A DNA stretch of 64,000 bases. It comes from Trematomus loennbergii. Its lineage: Eukaryota; Chordata; Actinopteri; Perciformes; Nototheniidae. The notes beneath the pieces are model-generated. The model did no database searches. It was not told the origin of the DNA and saw nothing but the letters and a program-made list of their open reading frames with translations. How positions within the stretch are numbered: the first letter of the stretch is position 1; each line of letters starts with the position of its first letter. Of the stretch, positions 31,678 to 44,266 are shown in pieces. The stretch is from positions 25,889,266 through 25,953,265 of the forward strand of contig JAAOOA010000016.1 of assembly GCA_012861695.1 (NCBI GenBank), read 5' to 3'. The position numbers and the translations under genes are program-made.

Positions 31678-31930
31678 GTCTCCAGCAGATGTTTGTGAAG
31701 AATCCCTGAACTCTACAGCATCTGTTTGATAATGAGGTGTTAATGTTAAGCTAATGCTAACGGGCTTCACGCAGCAGCAGCAGCAGCAGCAGCACTGAGC
31801 TGTGGAGTTACAGTTTGGGACGGTGGGGAGACCAGAAAGAGAACCTGAGCTCTGGTTTCTCTGCTCCTCCTCCCCCACCTCTCAGCACACTGCAGGACAG
31901 CTGGGAGTGTGTGTGGGTGAGAGAATGTGT
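31678..31930 (-). promoter_or_regulatory. chrna1 5' flank and leader with E-boxes and a CAG/CTG run
   Basis: Upstream of the start codon, an E-box CAGCTG of the MyoD/myogenin type lies at 31898-31903, and CAGATG lies at 31686-31691. CHRNA1 promoters in other vertebrates are driven by such E-boxes. An eight-repeat CAG run (31772-31794) lies in the leader or promoter. The transcription start cannot be fixed from sequence alone. Confidence 0.45.
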
Positions 31931-32362
31931 GTGTGTGTGTGTTGAATTAACGTGAATCAACACTTGTCGTCATTTCCCATACAAGTTTTTCTTCCAGTAA
32001 TAACTCGACGATAGCATCTAAAAATACACCCACTGTATATATTGGAATATACATGTTCAAAACAATACGTTAATCCATTTTAATCTTTCGTTTCATTGAA
32101 GATTTTAACTTTTTATTATAAACATTTAAGTTAAATTATGTTATTTCAATATATTTCTTTCTATATAGGCACACTCTTTGAATTTCTTTTGTTTGATTCT
32201 ATCTTTAATTGCACATTCATACTTTAACTTTTTTAATGTATGGTGGATCAACTGTGCCAAAACCCAATTTCCTCCACAATTTATTTAATAAAGTTTTCCG
32301 ATATATTAGTGAGACAGAGAGGCAGACAGGAGGACAGCTGAGGGCTGACACTGAGGACATGA

Positions 32363-32491
<129 letters not shown>

Positions 32492-32799
32492 CTACTCCCG
32501 TTATTATTCAATGTCCTCTGTATTGAAGTACCCAGTATCTTCATCAAATATTGGTATGTTGTCAACAACTGATTAATAATAAGTGCAATGGCAATTTTGA
32601 GTGGTCCATTGATCTTTATTCGGATTGCCAGATTTTTACGCAGACAGACACAAAACAGATGGTCGTTGAATGCAGTTTGTTTGATGTTTATTGTGATAGT
32701 TGTTCAATACCAGGGTTGAATGAGTTGTTGTTTCTGTGAGAATCAGCTGGGTCCGGTTTGATCGGTATGCTGTTCCTCTTTCTGTTTCCGGTAACCTAG

Positions 32800-33260
32800 G
32801 ACCCATTTTACACACCCTGTGAAGCTAACCCCCTCCACCAAGTGTTCAAAAATAATGATGCACGGCCCCATGTTGCAAGGATCTGCACACGATCCCTGGA
32901 AACATCCCAGTTCTCGCACGGCCTGCATACTCACCGGATGTCACCCATTGAGCATGTTTGGGATTCTCTGGATCAACGTATACGACAGCGTGTTCCAGTT
33001 CCTGCCAATTTTAGAGTGGCCTTTAACTGTGAGCAGCCTAAGGAACACCTGTGCAATAATCATGCCGTCTAATCAGCATCTTGCTATGCCAAACCTGTGA
33101 GGTGGATGGATTATCTCGGCAAAGGAGAAGCACTCACTAACACAGATTTACACACATTTGTGAACAATATGTGAGAGAAATAGGCTTTTTGTGTACTTAG
33201 AAAAAGTCTTGGATCTTTGATTTCAGCTCATGAAAGATGGGAGCAAAAGCATGCATTATG
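32800..33260 (+). mobile_element. Degraded Tc1-like element, 3' part
   Basis: Two overlapping frames keep the C-terminal part of a Tc1 transposase, including the region NNDARPHVARICT, then MSPIEHVWDSLDQRIRQRVP with the catalytic Glu. Several frameshifts break it. It is a different Tc1 subfamily from the intact copy at 7461-9069. The sequence after it (33120-33260) looks like the right terminal region. Confidence 0.75.
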
Positions 33261-33586
33261 TCTCATATCTTTTTTTGTTTTTTGAATTGTTGCCTTCGAT
33301 TTAAGATATTTTTGCTGCAACAATGCTGAAACTGTAAATGCCTTTTTAAATCGTTCATCTCTCTTCACCACTAGATGGCAGTACAAGACTGAGAAATGGC
33401 CTGAGAATGGCCTTTGTGAGCGTGCATGTTAAAATACAATACATATAATTGTGTAGGAGTGTGGTCAGCCTGCATCTGTCTGTCTTTTTATTTCATCCGT
33501 CTGTCTCTCTGAGGTGTATTTCTCTCCGGCAGTCAGTACATTCACTACCAATTAGCTTCTCTTTCTGTCTCACTGTTCCTGTATCT

Positions 33587-34360
<774 letters not shown>

Positions 34361-34690
34361 TGGGAGGGATGAACCCCTCTGTAATGGTCTCACATGCAGA
34401 GCACACAGCACACACAGTGACATGTGTTCTCTGCATTTAACCCATCCTAGAACCAGGAGTCTAGTACTAGGAGCAGTGGGTAGCTATTGTACAGCGCCCG
34501 GGGAGCAATGGGAGTGAGGGGGAGGGTGATGTCCGGTGCCTTGCTCAAGGGCACCACGGCAGGGCAGGAGGTGAACTGGGACCTCTCCAAGTAGCAGTCC
34601 ACACTCCATATTTAGGTCTGGTCGGGGACTTGAACCGGCGACCCTACAGCTCCCAGTCCAAGCCCTTACTGACTGAGCCACTGCCGGACA
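34361..34690 (-). mobile_element. tRNA-derived SINE family 1, full copy
   Basis: On the minus strand the head GTCCGGCAGTGGCTCAGTCA carries the A box, and GGTTCAAGTCC the B box. The body runs through GCACCACGGCAGGGC-type sequence to GGTTCATCCCTCCC. It is the uninterrupted reference for the split copy at 22318-23692. Confidence 0.85.
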
Positions 34691-35226
34691 ATGTTGTTCT
34701 TATGGTAACTTCTCGCTAAACTCAAAACAATTAAACGTTGACTTGAATTAAATGTGTTTTAGTGATCATACATATTCACTTACCTGTAAACATGTACATA
34801 TTTACATGCGCAGGCTTATATTTAGCAGGTAGGATCAACTGAAAACAATCAGCATGCACTGAGAAAAGGAAAACATGCTAATAATAATATAAAATAACTG
34901 AGCAGATTAAAAAGTTGAATAATGTATCGTAACAGAGATTCCAGAACATGACTTCTTTGTTGATTTAAATGTCCTTCTGCAAATATAAATTGTAAATCAA
35001 CAACACATTTTAATTGCAATTAGCTTAAAAGCACACCTCAAAAATCTGCACCTGAAGGTGATTCATAACATTTGAGAAATCAGTAGAAAATAGACAAAGC
35101 AAATACAAAATTAATTAATTAACATAATAGTAATATATTTAAATGCTTGAAGTGAACATGGTGTTGAGTATTGTTATTTCCACTTCAATTAAGAATCCAT
35201 TTAGAATCCATGATAAAGAACATCCG
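34691..35226. other. AT-rich upstream region of the Glu-rich gene
   Basis: No repeats were recognised. It leads into the CRE-like cluster. A TATA-like TTTATACT near 35388-35395 lies closer to the gene, but the transcription start is not determined. Confidence 0.35.
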
Positions 35227-35349
35227 TGATGTCATAACTTCATCAGCTGATAAATCATGTGATCATCTGCTGATGATGTCATAATCCAACATCAAAGCCA
35301 ATGATGACATCACCAGATAAATGATGACATCATGCTTTGATGTTGGATT
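35227..35349 (+). promoter_or_regulatory. CRE-like octamer cluster and hairpin upstream of the Glu-rich gene
   Basis: Four TGATGTCA or TGACATCA octamers (35227, 35274, 35305, 35325) lie within 106 bp. They are one base from the CRE/ATF palindrome TGACGTCA. A perfect 16-bp inverted repeat (AATCCAACATCAAAGC, 35283-35298 and 35334-35349) encloses two of them. The cluster is 260-380 bases before the start codon. Binding is inferred, not shown. Confidence 0.45.
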
Positions 35350-35610
35350 GGAATTCGGAACATTCAAAACATGCAAGGGTGATTCACATTTATACTCTGG
35401 AACTCCTAGAACAGGTCTTTTTGCAGGTTATTCGGATTCACTAGATACACTAACTTCTACAGAAACTACATTCAACATACGAACAACAGTCTTTTACAGA
35501 GAACAAATCTACTAAAGACAGTTACCGTTTTCTACAAAGAAACACGGTTTCGTACAGACACACTTCAATTATTCTAACTACGCACAATTCAAGTCAAAAC
35601 AAACTGTGCC

Positions 35611-37654
35611 ATGGCAGGAATAATTAGTCCAGTAGTGTGTGAGCAGGAAGCCGCTCAGAGGCTCACAGAGGCCACAAATAGCTTCAGCAAATCTGAACTT
35701 GTTATCAAACACTGGTGTTCAAATATGAACTTCTGGACAAGTACGCAAAGGACCTGGCAGTGAAAAACATGCACTGGGAGATGGGTTGGCCTTATCACCA
35801 GAAGATGGTGATTACCAGGATCGAGCAGAGGGAAGCTGTGATCAAGGGTCTGACGCAAGCAAACCAGTCGCTGTCGCAAGAAAATGCCAGATTTGTGAAA
35901 GTTGTGAATGTCTGGCAGGAACTGATCCACCAGAGGGACACTGAAATCATGGGTCTGAAACAGGAGAAGGAGTCTCTCTCTCACAGTCTCTCAGTGTCCA
36001 CAAACTGGCAGGAGAAATACAATGCACTGAAGGAGGAATCTTCAAAGAGCTTGGAAGAGAACAAGCTGTGTCCAGAGTCAAAAATGGCGACAAACGTTGA
36101 AAGCGTTGAGAAAGATGACAATTCCCTGCCAGAGAAGGTCAGAAAAGAAATTGCAGAGAAAATACAGAGCTGGGCTTCTCTAAGCAAACGGATCAAGGAA
36201 AAATTCCAGAAGATTGAGGACAAGAAGTCACATCTGGAGGAAATGTCCACAGAGGACCTTGCAGGGAAACAAGAAATCCTGGAGGACGAAGTCAAGGTCG
36301 AAAACATCCTGGAGGAAAAGTCACCTCAGGACCCGGCTGAGGAACAACAAAACCTGGAGACAGTGATGGTGACAGAAGTCCAAAAGATGGAGGATGAAAT
36401 TAAGAATCCAGAGACATCCATTGAGGACCTAGCTGAGACACATCACAGCCAGGCAGAGGAACTCATCTTGATGGAGATGAAAGAAGATCAGGAGGAGAAG
36501 TTCACTGAGGAGGAGTCCACACAAGACCTGGTTGAGACTCCAGAGGTGGAGGATGAAGAGGAAGAACCAGAAGAGTTCACCGACTTCCCGAAGACCGAGG
36601 CAGCAGAGGTAGAGCTGCAGAAAGAGGAACTTAGCCTCGTGGCAGCGGTGGCCATCAAAGACCAAAGCGTCAAGGATATCAAACTGGAGGAGAAGTTCCC
36701 TGAGGCCCAGGCTGAGAAACAGCTTACCTTGGATGAGGAATTGATCAAACCAGAGGAGTCCATAAATGACCTTGCTGTTGAGACCCCAAACTTCAGACCG
36801 ATGTTGATGAAGGTGAAACCGACAGAGGACAACCTGGCCAATAAAGACCAGCTCTGTGACACCACAGAGGTAAAGGATGAGGAGAAAGAACCAGAAAAGT
36901 TCCACAAAATATCTATCTGGGAACTCCCAGCCGGAGAGGCAGGCCTCCAGGAAATGGAAAGCGGAGAGGAGATACAATTTAGCTGGGCAGCAGTGGTGGC
37001 CAATAAAGACCAGCGCTGCAGGATCGAAGAGGTGGAGGACCCAGAAGAAGTCTCCGACTCAAAGACCGAGGCAGGAGAGGAAGTGCTGCTGAAAGAGAGA
37101 AGCAGAAAGGAGAAGAAACAAGAGAGGAAAAGAGTCAAGGCGTTGAAAGTAACACAGATGGGGATTATTGTAAAGGAGATGGACAACCTGGACAATAAAA
37201 CCAGAGCTGTGAAACGTCAGAGGTGACGGAAGAGAGGGAAGAAGTGGAACAGTTCCCCGACTTACTGAACACCGAGGCCACAGAGGTCGCTCTGCAGAGA
37301 ATGGAAATGGGAGAGGAGACAAAACGTAGCTGGGCGGCAGTGCTGAAAGACCAGAGCTGCAGGATCAGAGAGAAGAAGGTGGAGGAAGAGGTGAAGGAGC
37401 CAGAAGAAGGGTCCGACCTAAAGCAGACGGAGGCAGCAGAGGGAGAGGTGAAGGACCCAGAAGAAGGGTTCGACCTAAAGCAGACGGAGGCAGCAGAGGG
37501 AGAGGTGAAGGACCCAGAAGAATGGCCCGACCTAAAGCAGACCCCGTGGAAGGAAGGGTACATATGCAGAGGAAGAAAAGCAGAAAGGATAAGAAAAAAG
37601 AGAAGAAAAGAGAGTAGAATAGAGGCTACTACTAGTTGTTTACGACGACAGTAG
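35611..37654 (+). CDS. Glutamate-rich repeat protein, unrecognised, apparently single exon with two 1-base frame breaks
   Basis: The start is chosen at the ATG at 35611 in a strong context (gccATGG), giving MAGIISPVVCEQEAAQRLTE and onward. After KHWCS the frame shifts by one base near 35720 and continues as KYELLDKYAKDLAVKNMHWE through about 500 codons. It shifts again near 37198, in AATAAAACCAG, where the homologous earlier copy at about 36839 reads AATAAAGACCAG. The final frame ends at TAG 37654. Residues about 40-150 look coiled-coil, with heptad-like Leu/Ile and many Glu, Lys and Gln. The rest consists of degenerate acidic repeats (STEDLA-, SPQDPAE-, SIEDLAE-, STQDLVE- and SINDLAV-type motifs; EPEE-DF-KTEAAEVELQKE; SWAAVVANKDQ-CRI) and ends in a Lys/Arg-rich tail. 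Two AATAAA signals lie 340-440 bases downstream. I do not recognise the family; fish genomes hold many Glu-rich predicted proteins under trichohyalin-like names, which say nothing about function. Confidence 0.7.
37388..37544 (+). repeat. 57-bp in-frame repeat (19 residues) near the end of the Glu-rich gene
   Basis: Two full copies and a third partial copy of a 57-bp unit encode EVKDPEEGFDLKQTEAAEG-like blocks. Substitutions between copies are few, which points to recent in-frame expansion. Confidence 0.85.
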
Positions 37655-37988
37655 CTCCCTCTTGTTCCCCCTCTTCATCTCTCTTCTCTTCATCTTCCTC
37701 ACCCCACATCCATCTACCCTTCCTCATCACCCTCTCTATCGTATTTCTATATAGGGTTTTCTCCTGGAGCGCAGGTTTTCCCGCTTAAAGAAATACCTCC
37801 ATACTGTACACCTCCATACACCTCCATACACCTTATCCTCCTCCTATGTACCTCACCCTTCCTCCCTCACCCTCTCTTATCTCTCTTCAAATTATCTTTT
37901 TAAAGTGCTCTTTTATTTAGTAGAATTGAATTGCCAAGGCTCAAAAAGTCAGGCATTCAATTCAGATATATGTTTTTCTTTCATTTCA

Positions 37989-38093
37989 AATAAAATTTAA
38001 TTAAAATTAGAACAGTTTATGTTGAATGTCCCCACCTTACTTAAACATATAGAGTGTGAACACATTGTTAAATTATATTTTGGTGACAATAAA
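37989..38093 (+). other. Candidate polyadenylation signals of the Glu-rich gene
   Basis: AATAAA occurs at 37989-37994 and 38088-38093. The 3' flank between the stop and these hexamers is pyrimidine-rich and has no evident mobile element. Confidence 0.4.
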
Positions 38094-38129
38094 GCTAAAT
38101 GACTGCTAACTGAAGAGGTAACACAATGG

Positions 38130-38510
38130 GTGTTTCTCAATGTCGAGGACGCTTGCTTGGTAGGACATGTCCCTCCGAGTCAGGTCCTTCAGAAGCGAGG
38201 CAAGAATCCTTCCTAGCCTCGGAAAACGAAGAATTGTGGAACAGGCTAACAGGTGTGCAGGTGTGCGTTATATGCGAGGCCCCGCCTTAAATGGAGCGCG
38301 ACTTCCGCCAAAGATTGGGAAATTGTCCGTGCGCAAAGCATTGTGGGGATTTTAAGACTCTACACATGTGCAGCCTCGAAATGTCCCGTAACGAAGGACG
38401 CCAGGCTCGGTAGAATTCCAAGGAGCCTGGACATTGGAACAGTCCTTCGGCGGCACTCGATGACGTAGCATAGTAGCTCTGGAGCAGCCGTCCTCGACAT
38501 TGAGAAACAC
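38130..38510. mobile_element. MITE with GTGTTTCTCAATGTCGAGGAC ends
   Basis: Inverted ends TGTTTCTCAATGTCGAGGAC and GTCCTCGACATTGAGAAACA delimit about 380 bp, just downstream of the Glu-rich gene. The target duplication is unclear. Confidence 0.8.
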
Positions 38511-39326
38511 ACTGTGTACTATAACTGCCCTCCACTCATTTTTCTGGTCAACAAATTCAGGCAATTAGTTGATTAATTGTCGCACGTTCATAATTATGAT
38601 TATTAATTTAGTTGAACTGATGAACTTAAACTTCATTAATGACAATCACTCAAGATGTGTGGTTATTACACGTTCATGTGTTTATTTTTGTGAGATACTG
38701 AGAAATGTGATGTGTGAAATACACTGTGTACTAATAACAAAGCATGCAAGAATCTATGTTTATGAAGATAAAAGTACATTCTTGCATCTCTGTAAACCAT
38801 GCTGTGATCCTGCAAAGACCATCAAGATTTAAATAAATAAAAAATCTTTCATTACTTTACCTGAGCATCCTGTCCGAATGATTGTTGTTACGAGTCATTG
38901 AGAGTGACTTAGAGAGATGATTGTAAGCATGAAGCTGAACATTACCATAATATATCCTCCTAATGCAATCATTCTAATTCTAGAATTTCATATCTTGTCA
39001 CACTTGTTTTTTTGCCTTATACAATTGTATTATGACTTTAGCTTACACTGTAAAACCTGATAAGTTAGTTCAACTCAAACTGTTGTGGAAACTGATGGCT
39101 TCAATACATTTAAGTTTACAAACTCAAACAACTTGAGTATGAAACAAATTATTTGAATCGACTCCAAGTAACTCTAGTATTTATTGTTATGGATACTTTG
39201 GTAAATAAAGTGTACTGTACTAAATCCATTGAGTTATTTGAACTTAATTCTCTTAATAATTAAACTTAAATGTTTTTATTTTTACAAGCTTATTTAAAAT
39301 GTATTAATGTAATTCATGTATTAATG

Positions 39327-39918
39327 GACATGTGTCAAACCCAAGGCCCGGGGGCCAAATCAGGCCCTTGGTGGATTTAATTTCGGCCCGCAGGATAATT
39401 TCTAATTACTATTAGATCTGGCCCGCCGGTATATTGCACGCACACCTTCACTCCATCCTGAGGGTTTCCTCAGCTCAGAGCCTGACCCCAAACATTGATG
39501 AACTTGCACCCAAGATGAGATGCCAAGTATCTGGCTTGAACTAGCATCACAGAGCAGCACACTGAGTTTACATGGATGTTTCCTTCTGCATTTTTTTCTT
39601 GAGACAACAGGACATGTTTGGTTTTTTCTTTGAGGGAAATAGTTTTGTTGAAGCTGTTGTTGGCCTGTGGAAAAATGTAATCATAAGAAATGACTCCGGA
39701 AAAGCAGCAGATAGAGCCATAAGAAATGAATGCAACTGATTATTTAATGTTTAATGTTGTTTTTATAGGCAATCATTTAAGCTTTGTTAGTTCCAGGTTT
39801 AATATGTGCAATAAGTTCATTTCAATACGTTTTGCAATAAACATTGAACCAGTCCGGCACTCGACTAGTACCCATTTTTTTATTTTGGCCCACTGTGTAT
39901 TTGAGTTTGACACCCCTG
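39327..39918. mobile_element. hAT MITE (CAGGGGTGTCAAACTC type)
   Basis: The right end is GAGTTTGACACCCCTG. The left end GACATGTGTCAAACCC is a mutated match. The 8-bp duplication TATTAATG flanks both sides. GGCCCGGGGGCCAAAT and GGCCCG blocks are typical of this widespread hAT group. Confidence 0.92.
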
Positions 39919-40049
39919 TATTAATGCCATTTTCATTGTTATTGCAACCTGCTGAATGTACCACAGTTATAATATTAACCCCGATGTGTCAGAGAAAATG
40001 AGTTCCAGTTACTAACAGAAATGAAATAAAGTAGAACAGCCCATAAAAC

Positions 40050-41404
40050 TCACTTGGTCCATATTTGTCTTTACTTTGAGATCCATTTAGATGCAACAAA
40101 GCGTTGGGAAGGACCCATTATGAACATGAGAATATGTTTGTTTGTATTTTCGGTGAGACGACGGACAGATTGCACTTTGATAGAGAATTTTCTTCGATAA
40201 CTCACCTCTCTGACCACAGCTTGGAGTATCGACTGCAGCTCGGTGTGAAAACAGTAACAGACGTACAGAAGGAGAGATTTAATGCGTTTCTGTTTAAAGG
40301 CATCTCTTCTCCTTTCTTTGAGCTCTGTGATTCTCTAAAGAAGCAAAATGTCCGCTCTCCTGTTGAAAAGAATAATGTTTGAGGGACAAATGTCGCCTTT
40401 AACAGCCCCCCCGGTGAGAGACGATTACCAAGTACAAGTCCCCAAATGATAAAGTCTATTTCAATTAGCCTGGATTCTTGGTTGAGATGCTATATTTACC
40501 TGCATTGAGTCCTCTTAAGTGTTTTTAATTTACCTACATTCACTAAGTTCCTGTCCCTGATGAGGAAAGGTAATAAGACGGGAAGCAGAGCGACTTGTCC
40601 CTGATTTGGAGTTTGTTTGGTTGTGTTTGCTAACTGTCTAATTAGAAAGGAAAGCAGTGCATGTAAACAAGTCACATGAACGGACAGGTGTTATTTGGAT
40701 GGATTTGTTTCTGCGCGACAGGGAAAATCAAATGTTAGTCTTTGTGACTTCAGCTAAGTTGGAGTGACTTGTCTGCACATTTTTCTATAATTCACTGTCT
40801 GGAGTTCGGAGCTGTTTATACAAGTGCAATCAGGAGCTGCTCCTGATATAATGAGACCGAGAGAGACTCCAGTCCACTTGGATTTGCGTCTCACCTCTTT
40901 CATCAGCTTCAAATCCAAATGGCCGTCCATAGTATTGTGCTTTCAGCTGTATTTTAGTCTAATTTCATGTGGAACAAAATCTCTTTTCCAGGGAAGTTGC
41001 ATTACATGTCATTTAGCTGATACTTATCCAAAGCGACTCACAAAAATTGCAATAAACCATAAAGATACAAACTCAGAGGGACAAGAAAAGTACAGGTATA
41101 TTCGCTTCGATATATATTTAATGGCCAAGGTACAGGCAAAACATGAGGGTGTTTAGTTTGTGACAAAAGAGTTTCTGCGCTCCTATGAGAGCTCGTTCCA
41201 CTGGTTTTGTAAAATGTGTGAACTCATGAGAATTTACGAGTACTTAGGCTGTGTGTAAAAGCTGAGAAAAGCATCAGCTAAATGAAATATAAATATAATT
41301 GTCACAGAGGGTATGCTCACAAACACCAGCATGCAACTAGACACCACTTATCATTGTGCTGGTTGTACATAGAAAATAATACAGGATGCTGTTTTGACGG
41401 TTGT
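40050..41404. other. Non-coding stretch with a SINE fragment
   Basis: No gene is recognised. The SINE tail fragment at 41000-41042 is the only identified element. Confidence 0.35.
41000..41042 (-). mobile_element. Fragment of a SINE 3' region
   Basis: CATTACATGTCATTTAGCTG and ATCCAAAGCGACT match the conserved tail region of fish tRNA SINEs, close to family 2. The tRNA head is absent. Confidence 0.6.
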
Positions 41405-41408
41405 TTAA

Positions 41409-42108
41409 AGGGGACCTATCATGCAAAATGCACTTTTTGATGTCTTTTATACGTAAATATGTGTCCCCGGTGTGTCAGGGAACTCACGCAGCGTCAGAAA
41501 ATAAAACCCTCTCTCTTTTTCTCCGTACCCAAATCTAAAAAAACGGGGCTACAACGGAGCTGATCCAGATTTGTGTCCGATATTACGTAATATCTGAAAT
41601 GTAGGCTGGCTTTACACCCACTGCCCTATCAGAAACGTTGCCATCAGAAACAATGCCCGACTGTTTTGGACGTAATATGGTCGGTGTTTACATTAGCATC
41701 GCTAACACTCAGAGCTAACCTGTACTGGAGAGCATGTGTGTGAAGAAGCAGGAAATAAAAAGGAACTCACCTTGTGGTATAACCGGCAAGAGAGAAAGCC
41801 TTTGAGCTCCATACTGGTTCAGAAATAATCCTTGATAATCCATGATATGGCGTTTCATCACGGCAGTATTTAGTTTAGACAGTAGCTGCCGGGTCCCGCA
41901 TGAGCTCAGCCCCTCCTGTTTTATTTTTTTAAAGCTTTATACCCCAAATCAGCACTTTTGAAACAGGAAGTGAAATAGAGGGATATGAGGCATGGCTAGA
42001 ATGGGTGATCTGTTTGGTATTTTGAGCAAAACACTCAGACATGTTTTTATATATTTGTATATATCTGAGACCTATGCTATTGCCTAAAAATAGCATGATA
42101 GGTGACCT
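41409..42108. mobile_element. TTAA MITE, family A
   Basis: TTAA at 41405-41408 and 42109-42112 flank ends AGGGGACCTATCATGC and GCATGATAGGTGACCT. It is in inverse internal orientation to 5438-7282 and shares its interior. Confidence 0.92.
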
Positions 42109-42685
42109 TTAATATGGCCTTAATCCTGACAATCTCATCTCATTTACTTTACTATTGTCAAAGTCAACTTTATTGTCAATCTTTCAGTTTGTGTACAGAA
42201 AGAGAGATCGAAATACCGTTTCCCACAATCCCGAATACAAAAATACAAATATGTATAAATATATTTATTGTAAACAAACACAATCTCTTCAATCTGAAAT
42301 ATAATCTCCATCATGCAACCTGTCTCAACTGGCAAAGTGGGTCATTTAGTCACTATAGTGGGTCTGATCATATACAAAGATAATATTAAGGTAATCTTTT
42401 ACAATATCTTTAAATTGCATGAGCATTTTGTATTTTCCCTGGGGTTCACACACATACAGACTAAAAAGCAACATGAATTAACTCTGTTTCGTACCGATTT
42501 GCATTTAAACCACACACTATATGTAATCCACAAAGCTCCCAATGAGACACACCAGGACTTTCTCTCATACACACTCCCCGTTGAGGGTCAGTGTGTGTGA
42601 CCTATGTGTAATGGGGTCGTGACCCCTGCAGCCACTGTGGAGAACCCATCACTGAATTCTGAGCTAAATCACACACACACACACT

Positions 42686-43005
<320 letters not shown>

Positions 43006-43910
43006 GGTATAGACTACCAGCAGGACAATGGGAATGAGGTATCCTGTGTGTGTGATTATCATTGCTGCCCGATTCAAATGATTTTCAATCAATCTTTGCT
43101 CTCCTCTTAGTGAATGTCACATCTTGAATAGCCAAAGTTTTAAAGTAGCTGCTGGTGTATTTATTTAATCTCCAATACTGTTTGATGTTTTCCTTTACGA
43201 TATTATTTTTTTCACTGTCATTAATGTACATTTTTCATTCATTGTATATTTAAATAAATATGTATTGCTTCATTTGACCAGATTCTCCCCTCTATTTCTT
43301 AAAGGAGCCCAATTACGCTTCTTACGGCCCGTCCACACGGCAGCGTGCGTTGCTTCAACGGAGACACTTCCCATTCACTTTGAATGGGGTGACGTCAGGC
43401 TTTGCCGAACTGCATTGTGGTTCCGTCGCGTCGGTTTTCCCTTTCCTGTAGTGTGTAATATAGGTTTTAGTGCATGTAAATGGTCTGCAAACACTCACTC
43501 TTCTATTGGCAAGCGCTCCAACACATTGTACGTGATAGACTAAGGGGCGGGGCATGGCATCTCTAAGCGGTTGAACCAATCACAACATATTTTCTTTTTC
43601 TGGTTTTCATGAGAAACATAAAGATCTTTTTGAATATTTAAAGCAGGAAATACTTTTCATTTGTTGGACTTTTGTATGAACTTTAGCAACTGAACATGCA
43701 ATAACCAAACATGTCCATAGTACATTACATACATTAAGGTTTGTGATGCAAAGTTAATACTAATGTCTTTAATGAGATACTGAGAAATGTTATCTTATCA
43801 CTTTAATTAACTATATGATTTGTGACATGTACTGCAAACAAGAAATGAAGATAACACATGCAATAATAGATGTTTATGGACATGTATAAAGTTTAGTATT
43901 GCAACATTAA

Positions 43911-44262
43911 AGGTGGGGTAGGTAATTCACTTCAGAAACACTTTTTGTTATATTCCATGGAATGCTCTTAACATCCCGATAGCAATGAATATCTTAAGTG
44001 CTTTGACAAAAAATCCATAAAACAATGTCATCTGTGGAAGCCGTAATACTGTAAAAAGCACAACCAATCATCTGAGCCGCCCCGGCTAAAATAACTGGAT
44101 GGCCTGCCTGCCTGTCAGCCTTCCATCTGTGCACAAACTTATCTTGTGCCCTCATTGGTCATGTGCGCGTTCGTGTGTGTTGGAGGAGGGGCTCTATAAG
44201 GAAGTCTGAAGGAAGGGGCAGATTTCAAATTGGTTGTTTCTCCATTCTTACCTACCCTAACT
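43911..44262. mobile_element. TTAA MITE, family B, copy 2
   Basis: TTAA at 43907-43910 and 44263-44266 flank AGGTGGGGTAGGTAA and TTACCTACCCTAACT. It aligns with 9460-9843 and lacks about 30 bp. Confidence 0.9.
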
Positions 44263-44266
44263 TTAA

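Noticed and set aside
35715..35717. GTG at 35715 as the start of the Glu-rich protein
   Set aside because: A eukaryotic gene should start at ATG. The ATG at 35611 has a strong Kozak context, and its frame joins with a single-base correction.
36488..37195. Long Ser-rich minus-strand frame opposite the Glu-rich gene
   Set aside because: It mirrors the GAG/GAA-rich coding strand (CTC/TTC reads Leu/Phe/Ser) and has no independent support.
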